From positions 1 through 10,464 of the forward strand of contig JAQIDF010000129.1 of the NCBI GenBank assembly GCA_027858145.1: a DNA stretch of 10,464 bases, written 5' to 3'. The stretch is from Prolixibacteraceae bacterium (GTDB taxonomy: Bacteria; Bacteroidota; Bacteroidia; Bacteroidales; Prolixibacteraceae). The notes beneath the pieces were generated by a model that saw only the letters and a list, made by a program, of their open reading frames with translations, was not told where the DNA came from and searched no databases. Position 1 is the first letter of the stretch. The number at the start of each line of letters is the position of its first letter. Positions 1 through 5,203 of the stretch are shown here, piece by piece. The translations under genes and the position numbers were made by a program.

Positions 1-52
1 CCTTTCTGAAAACAGTCACTTACGAAAGTAAACTCCTTGATTTTCAGAAAGG
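1..52. repeat. Perfect 12-bp inverted repeat at the left edge
   Basis: CCTTTCTGAAAA at 1-12 is the exact reverse complement of TTTTCAGAAAGG at 41-52, separated by 28 bases. Inside the spacer a smaller stem (TTAC at 20-23 with GTAA at 28-31) closes a GAAA loop. The left arm begins at the first base of the window, so the repeat may be longer. It could be a bidirectional terminator stem between this operon and whatever lies to the left, or the end of a small repeated element; a flanking T-run, if any, is out of view. Confidence 0.6.
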
Positions 53-90
53 CCAAGCCTTGAAATTGAACTTTTCGATTCAAGCACTTG

Positions 91-120
91 AAAAAAAGGT
101 AGTTTTCTTGCTGACACTAC
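91..120 (-). terminator. Weak intrinsic-terminator-like hairpin after eda
   Basis: Read on the minus strand, a 5-bp stem (GTAGT at 120-116 with ACTAC at 103-99) and a 12-base loop are followed by one C and seven consecutive T residues (97-91). Position and polarity fit a terminator for the transcription unit ending with eda, whose stop is at 176. The stem is short and the loop large, so strength is doubtful. Confidence 0.38.
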
Positions 121-175
121 TTAAGCCAATATTGACCTATTTTCTTTATTTGAACAAATAGCATATCTCACAATC

Positions 176-847
176 TTATCCTCTCAACTCCTTTACTTTA
201 CCTATAGAGAACTTTACTTTTTCTGTGATTACATCCCAACGGCCACCTGCGATTACATCTTTTGGGGTTAACTGAGAACCAATTCCCACGCAGCTAACAC
301 CTGCAGCAAACCAACTAGCCAGGCTCTCCTCTGTTGGAGCAACTCCACCTGAGGGCATAATATTCGTCCATGGGCATGGTGCCTTAACAGCTTTGGCAAA
401 TGAAGGTCCGCCAACTTCTTTACCGGGGAATATTTTCACAATTTCTACCCCAAGCTCTTCAGCTAAACTTATTTCCGATACGGTACCACAACCTGGCATC
501 CAAGGTATTTTTCGACGGTTTGCAACTTTGGCAATTTCGGGATTCAGGTTAGGCGAAACCAAAAAGTTTGCACCCAGCTGAATGTACAATGCAGCAGTTG
601 CAGCATCGGGTATAGACCCTACGCCTAAAATCATTTCGGGACATTCAACAGCAGCCCATTTGTTCAAAGCTGCAAATACCTCATGGGCAAAATCACCACG
701 GTTAGTAAATTCAAACGAACGTGCACCACCATCGTAGCAGGCTTTCACCACTTTTTTTACTATTTCCACATCCGAGTTATAGTATAAAGGTACAATACCG
801 GTTTCTATGATGGTATTTAATGTTTCTAATCTTTTAAAACGAGCCAT
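176..847 (-). CDS. eda: 2-keto-3-deoxy-6-phosphogluconate (KDPG) aldolase
   Basis: Cytoplasmic class I aldolase that splits KDPG into pyruvate and glyceraldehyde-3-phosphate, the last step of the KDG branch of uronate breakdown. At 223 residues it has the usual length for a single-domain KDPG/KHG aldolase TIM barrel. The family motifs are in order: a Glu-Phe-Thr-Asn-Arg segment with Glu46 and Arg50 in the places of the E. coli catalytic Glu45 and Arg49, a PGCGT segment at 118-122, the Schiff-base lysine Lys138 in VKIFPG, and the phosphate-binding PSGGV loop at 165-169. The start follows an A-rich leader with no Shine-Dalgarno sequence. It lies 27 bases downstream of the KDG kinase gene, so the two are almost certainly one operon. 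Alternative: 4-hydroxy-2-oxoglutarate aldolase activity, common in this family; the neighbouring kinase makes KDPG the likelier substrate. Confidence 0.95.
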   Translation of the reverse strand: MARFKRLETLNTIIETGIVPLYYNSDVEIVKKVVKACYDGGARSFEFTNRGDFAHEVFAALNKWAAVECPEMILGVGSIPDAATAALYIQLGANFLVSPNLNPEIAKVANRRKIPWMPGCGTVSEISLAEELGVEIVKIFPGKEVGGPSFAKAVKAPCPWTNIMPSGGVAPTEESLASWFAAGVSCVGIGSQLTPKDVIAGGRWDVITEKVKFSIGKVKELRG

Positions 848-874
848 TTTATTTTTTTTAAATTATTTAACCAA

Positions 875-1966
875 CTATCTGTCAACCCTGGCACTTCCGC
901 CACCAATAATTTTTTCAACCTCGGGCAAAGTTGCCATTGTGGTATCTCCGGGCGTAGTCATAGCCAGCGCACCATGAGCAGCGCCATATTCAACAGCTTT
1001 TGCGCCATCGTTAAACTCAAGAAAACCATAAATTAAACCTGATGCAAAGCTATCACCACCACCAACACGATCCATAATTTCAAGGTCTTCGCGATGTTGT
1101 GCTTCATGAAGTGTTCCGTCGGAATAGCAAATAGCGCCCCAGGAATTTACCGTTGCTGTTTTTACTGTGCGTAAAGTCGTTGCAATAGCCTGAAAGTTAG
1201 GAAAGGTTTTTACTGCATTTTCAATCATGCTTTTGTAACCCGACAAGTCTAATTCTTTCAGGTTTTCATCATTACCCTCAACTACCAATCCCAAACAGGC
1301 GGTAAAATCTTCTTCGTTACCAATCATTACATCAACATATTTTGCAATTTCCCGGTTAACCTCCTGTGCTTTTGCTGCTCCACCAATGGCTTTCCAAAGT
1401 GAAGGGCGGTAGTTCAAATCGTATGAAACAATTGTGCCATGCTTTTTAGCAACTTTTACAGCTTCGATTACTGTCTCAGCGGCAGTTTCTGAAAGCGCTG
1501 CAAAAATACCTCCGGTATGAAACCAGCGTACACCCAGGGTTCCAAAAATGTACTCCCAATCGATATCGCCTGGTTTTAACTGAGAAGCTGCGGTATTTCC
1601 ACGATCAGAAACACCTTTTGCACCACGGATACCAAAACCTCTTTCGGTAAAATTAAGACCATTACGAACCGTCCGGCCGCAACCATCATAATCAACCCAC
1701 TTTACAAATTGCGTATCTAATCCCCCCTGAAGCATAAAATCCTCGACAAGAGCACCTACTTCATTATCGGCCAAAGCAGTAACAATTGCCGTTTTTTTAC
1801 CAAAACACCTTCTAAGGCCACGGGAAACATTATATTCACCCCCACCTTCCCAGGCTTTGAACTGCCGGGCCGTTCTGATACGACCTTCTCCCGGATCAAG
1901 TCTTAACATTACTTCTCCTAGTGAAATACAATCGTATGTACATTCTGAACCTGATTTGATTTTCAT
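875..1966 (-). CDS. kdgK: 2-keto-3-deoxygluconate (KDG) kinase, PfkB family
   Basis: Cytoplasmic ribokinase-family sugar kinase predicted to phosphorylate KDG to KDPG with ATP, feeding the aldolase encoded immediately downstream. The 363-residue protein carries the N-terminal PfkB signature around residues 41-71 (Gly-Gly-Gly-Glu-Tyr-Asn-Val then Asp-Asn-Glu-Val-Gly), a SYDLNYRPSLW segment at 181-191 and a GNEED segment at 216-220. The C-terminal signature DRVGGGDSFASG spans 299-310, with Asp305 as expected catalytic base in the anion hole. It is somewhat longer than the roughly 310-340 residues usual for KdgK, mostly through an insertion around 100-135. It sits 23 bases after the TauE/SafE gene and 27 before eda. 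The PfkB fold alone would not separate KDG from fructose or other sugars; the neighbouring aldolase and lyases decide the call. Confidence 0.92.
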   Translation of the reverse strand: MKIKSGSECTYDCISLGEVMLRLDPGEGRIRTARQFKAWEGGGEYNVSRGLRRCFGKKTAIVTALADNEVGALVEDFMLQGGLDTQFVKWVDYDGCGRTVRNGLNFTERGFGIRGAKGVSDRGNTAASQLKPGDIDWEYIFGTLGVRWFHTGGIFAALSETAAETVIEAVKVAKKHGTIVSYDLNYRPSLWKAIGGAAKAQEVNREIAKYVDVMIGNEEDFTACLGLVVEGNDENLKELDLSGYKSMIENAVKTFPNFQAIATTLRTVKTATVNSWGAICYSDGTLHEAQHREDLEIMDRVGGGDSFASGLIYGFLEFNDGAKAVEYGAAHGALAMTTPGDTTMATLPEVEKIIGGGSARVDR

Positions 1967-1989
1967 CGTATTCTGTTTTTATAAATTTA

Positions 1990-2736
1990 TTAAAAGAACC
2001 AAAGTTTAACTGCCATTAATAGAATAGCAACCAACAGGATACGCTTTATCCAAACATCTCCTTTTTTTACGGAAAAAGTACTCCCCAGCCATCCGCCTGT
2101 AGCACTTCCTATTCCTAAAACTAAGCCTGCCTGCCAGTTAATTACATCTTGAAATATAAATACAACCAATGCAGCAGCTGTATATATTAAAGCAACTAAA
2201 ACTTTTATACTATTTGTTTTCACCAATGACAACCTGTTAATTTTCACCAGCGAAAGAATCATTATAAACCCAACACCGGCGTGTAGAAAGCCACCGTATA
2301 TCCCGATAAAGAAAAAAGCAATAATGCCAAAAATTCTGTATTTACCCGTAATCCTTTCTAACTGATCGGAATTGATTGATGGGCTTAAAACAATTAAAAC
2401 GGCTACTATCACCATTACAATCGACAAAATCCTGCTAAACAGTTCTTCAGGAATATCAACAGCCAATTGTGCACCAATAATTGCTCCAAACAAAGCACTT
2501 ATTCCTAAGTAAATTCCAAATGAACCTGGCGACACCTTTTTCCTTTTAAAATTTGACACAGAAACGACATTCTGAGCCATTAAAGCCACCCTGTTTGAAG
2601 CATTTGCTACTGTAGGCGGTAATCCTAAAAAGATCATAACAGGTAGTGTAATCAGAGATCCACCACCAGCAACAACATTGATAAAACCAGAAGCAATACC
2701 TGCTGCAATAAGAATAATATAGTCAATTCCTGTCAT
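1990..2736 (-). CDS. TauE/SafE-family membrane transporter, probable organic or inorganic anion permease
   Basis: Inner-membrane protein of 248 residues with about seven or eight hydrophobic segments and two related halves. The first half has the family signature: SGFINVVAGGGSLITLP at 16-32, followed by NASNRVALMAQN at 45-56. The second half repeats it as YGGFLHAGVGFIMI at 147-160, followed by the polar KTNSIK at 173-178. Characterised family members move sulfite, sulfoacetate, taurine-derived or other small anions, mostly outward. Here the gene lies 23 bases upstream of the KDG kinase and 143 downstream of a uronate lyase, so it probably belongs to the kdgK-eda transcription unit. Its substrate cannot be read from the sequence; a keto-deoxy sugar acid, an acidic by-product, or sulfite released from co-degraded sulfated glycans are possibilities. 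No clear promoter was found in the 143-base leader. Confidence 0.88.
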   Translation of the reverse strand: MTGIDYIILIAAGIASGFINVVAGGGSLITLPVMIFLGLPPTVANASNRVALMAQNVVSVSNFKRKKVSPGSFGIYLGISALFGAIIGAQLAVDIPEELFSRILSIVMVIVAVLIVLSPSINSDQLERITGKYRIFGIIAFFFIGIYGGFLHAGVGFIMILSLVKINRLSLVKTNSIKVLVALIYTAAALVVFIFQDVINWQAGLVLGIGSATGGWLGSTFSVKKGDVWIKRILLVAILLMAVKLWFF

Positions 2737-2879
2737 AAAAATGTAGTTGTGTTAAGTATAGGCTTTAATGAATTATTTATTTATAACCTGCGATCATGAA
2801 AACAGCAGACCTCCGCTTAAATCCATCCCATTATTTTTAAACGATTGCTTTTAAATTTATATCTCTTTAATTCAAACAT

Positions 2880-5141
2880 TTAAATTGTTATTGTTTCCCC
2901 AGGTTTCACACTTGTATTATTTATTTTAATCGCTTGTGTACCACAATTGGTTAATTCAATTTCTTCATTAATAACTTTCAGCCACAAATCTGTTTTATGA
3001 CTAGCAGTTAATTCTGTTCCCTTCAAAACTACTTCCGAAACATCCAGCAACAGAAAGTGCTCTTCTTTGTAGATGATTTTTTGTGCATTAGTTTTCAATT
3101 CATCAGGACAGTTGCTGGCTGACACAACCTTCCAGTTGTTGGCATTAAATTCCTGATAATCATCAACCATTAAACGCTCTTCGAAATTTTCAAAAGGGAA
3201 CAACATTGTACTCCACGAGAAATCGTTGCTGAATGAATTTTCAAAAACAGCCCTTCCTTTGCCCCTGGATGATGCTTTCGAGATCGTTTGGGCTGAACTT
3301 TCCAGTTGTACAATGTCAAGGCCGGCACCATCGGGAAATACCGATCGGATATGTGTACCAACTTTTTCAACATCGTAATGCCCTTGCCATATCTGCTGTG
3401 CGGTATGATTTTTACTTATCGCCTCAAACTTATCGCGAATAATCCAAAAACCCTCTTTGATAAAAATTACCGTTCGATATGTTTCTACACCTAAGTGTTT
3501 GTTCCCGTCGTGTTCACCTACAAATAAATCAAAGGCTTCCGAGTTTTTCCAGGCTATTACCTTTGGAGTTGGCAATACCTCAAATTTTCCAAAACCACTT
3601 CCCCCTTTGTTTCCTTTCCAATTTCGTCCCTGAGGAATTGAATCGACTAACGCAACATTTTTCACCCATGAATTTTTAAACTCACGTAAATCCTCCAAAT
3701 AATACCGAACCTGGTAGTTGGGGAGTATCATGTTTCCAAAAGCATAAGCTTCAACGCCAAGGATATCACCATGTTGATGATCCATTTTATCAGGTGTAAT
3801 TCCTGCTGAAACAATCATGTATAAATCATCTTTTCCCCAGCCGCTTCGCATTACATAATAACCCGTTTGGGGTAATGCACATGAACCAATTACAGGTTCT
3901 TTTTCCTTAACAGAACTTAAACGTTCAAGTTGCCCGGGTTTAAGAAACCAGTAGTAATCAGATTCTACTTTGGATGAAGCAAAACTGGCATATTCAGGCT
4001 CACCAAAAAGAACAGTTCCCAAAGCCATGGTATGGTCAATTTCGTTGAATTCTGCCCAGGGATTATCCGTATCATCCTGCAATACAGGGGCTTTTTTATT
4101 GGGCATTTCAATTTTCAGCAGTACATCAAACAATCCTTTAATCCTATTTTCCCAAACCGGTTCTAATTCCAATCCATTCAATTTAGCTAACTGGTAAGGG
4201 TAAAAATAATTTTCAATGTCGCTAATGTGATAGTGTACAGAGCGCTCGAACTGAAACCCATCGGGGTAAATTTCTTTTTCAAGGTGCTCTTCCAAACGCG
4301 TTAAAGCACGCTCCTTCCATAAATCTGCACCTTCAATTTCGGGAAAAAGAAAAGCCAGCATAGCCAATGCACTCATCCCCCGGGTTTGATGGTTACCCTC
4401 ACGGTACTTAGGACTTTGATGGTATAATTTAGCTGCCGTATGTAAAAACGTACGAATCATTTCTAGTTGCTGACTGGTAGAATATTCTTCGGAAGCCAGT
4501 AATATTTGATGAACCTGTAACCAGTTATACACCCTGTTTCCGGCACGATAAACTTCGTAAGCCCCGTTGCCATCTTCAATGATCTCATATTGATTATTGT
4601 TGAATGCATTGTTTAAGGACTTAGCCTGCTCAGGAATATAATCGAGATACTTCTTTTCACCGGTATAATGATAAAGCAAGGCTATACTTCCGGCCTTGTG
4701 TTGCCGGGTTAAATGGCGATATGGATAAGAGGTCACTGTTTCCCCTTTCAGATTCTGAAAACCAATCTTCCATTGGGTTGTTGCAGGATATAAATCTAAA
4801 TGCTTATAGGCTTCATTTGTGTGATGCACTTCACGCTCCGAATACAAATCATTGTATTCATTAAAACGGTTTTCAAAATTCTTCCAGTCGAAAAAATATC
4901 GTTCGGAAAATCGTTCTTTAAAATACAATGCAAGCTCTTCAAGCGCTTCGCTTTGTTTCCCTGAGTTATATTTATCCTGGATAATCTGCAATTCAGAATC
5001 ATAACTTATATCCAACAAATTTATAATCTCTCTGTCGGTTAAAACATGGTTAATGGGAACCATTTTACTTTGTGCAAACAAAGCAACTGGTAACATAAAA
5101 AGTAATATTAATTTAAGTTTATTGATCATCCAATTAATCAT
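2880..5141 (-). CDS. Heparinase II/III-like polysaccharide lyase, probable oligo-uronate (oligoalginate) lyase
   Basis: Predicted exported lyase of 753 residues. A Sec signal peptide (hydrophobic 11-22) probably ends at Ala23-Gln24; there is no lipobox and no T9SS tail, so a periplasmic location is likely. An alpha/alpha-toroid spans about 40-350 and includes RAGNRVYNW (199-207), GNHQ (249-252) and ERSVHYH (299-305). A beta-sandwich Hepar_II/III domain spans about 415-700 with MDHQHGD at 453-459. Asn250 and Tyr304 are 54 residues apart, the same spacing as catalytic Asn240 and Tyr294 of Bacteroides HepIII, and His455 or His457 would be the third catalytic or metal residue. Following a PL6 enzyme and preceding the KDG pathway, it is inferred to release unsaturated monomers from oligo-uronides. 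The N-terminal half resembles Hepar_II_III_N more than the Alginate_lyase domain of PL17, so the PL family stays open. Met5 is an alternative start. The gap to the PL6 gene is 62 bases. Confidence 0.82.
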   Translation of the reverse strand: MINWMINKLKLILLFMLPVALFAQSKMVPINHVLTDREIINLLDISYDSELQIIQDKYNSGKQSEALEELALYFKERFSERYFFDWKNFENRFNEYNDLYSEREVHHTNEAYKHLDLYPATTQWKIGFQNLKGETVTSYPYRHLTRQHKAGSIALLYHYTGEKKYLDYIPEQAKSLNNAFNNNQYEIIEDGNGAYEVYRAGNRVYNWLQVHQILLASEEYSTSQQLEMIRTFLHTAAKLYHQSPKYREGNHQTRGMSALAMLAFLFPEIEGADLWKERALTRLEEHLEKEIYPDGFQFERSVHYHISDIENYFYPYQLAKLNGLELEPVWENRIKGLFDVLLKIEMPNKKAPVLQDDTDNPWAEFNEIDHTMALGTVLFGEPEYASFASSKVESDYYWFLKPGQLERLSSVKEKEPVIGSCALPQTGYYVMRSGWGKDDLYMIVSAGITPDKMDHQHGDILGVEAYAFGNMILPNYQVRYYLEDLREFKNSWVKNVALVDSIPQGRNWKGNKGGSGFGKFEVLPTPKVIAWKNSEAFDLFVGEHDGNKHLGVETYRTVIFIKEGFWIIRDKFEAISKNHTAQQIWQGHYDVEKVGTHIRSVFPDGAGLDIVQLESSAQTISKASSRGKGRAVFENSFSNDFSWSTMLFPFENFEERLMVDDYQEFNANNWKVVSASNCPDELKTNAQKIIYKEEHFLLLDVSEVVLKGTELTASHKTDLWLKVINEEIELTNCGTQAIKINNTSVKPGETITI

Positions 5142-5203
5142 TTATGGTAAAACTAAATTTTTGTATTCTATCAAAAACAGCAACTGAGAGACAATTTATT
5201 AAA

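Noticed and set aside
2737..2879. A promoter or terminator in the 143-base gap before the TauE/SafE gene.
   Set aside because: Only AT-rich sequence with two TTTAAA palindromes is visible; no stem with a T-run and no properly spaced promoter pair was found.
2880..5141. Naming the heparinase-fold enzyme outright as a PL17 oligoalginate lyase.
   Set aside because: The catalytic Asn/Tyr pattern and C-terminal domain fit the wider heparinase II/III superfamily, but the N-terminal half does not read as the PL17 Alginate_lyase domain, so only the superfamily and a probable role are given.
5142..5203. TTTG and TAGTTTTA on the minus strand before the heparinase-fold gene as a possible promoter.
   Set aside because: The spacing is only about 16 bases and the -7 motif would sit about 10 bases from the start codon, so the pair is not convincing.
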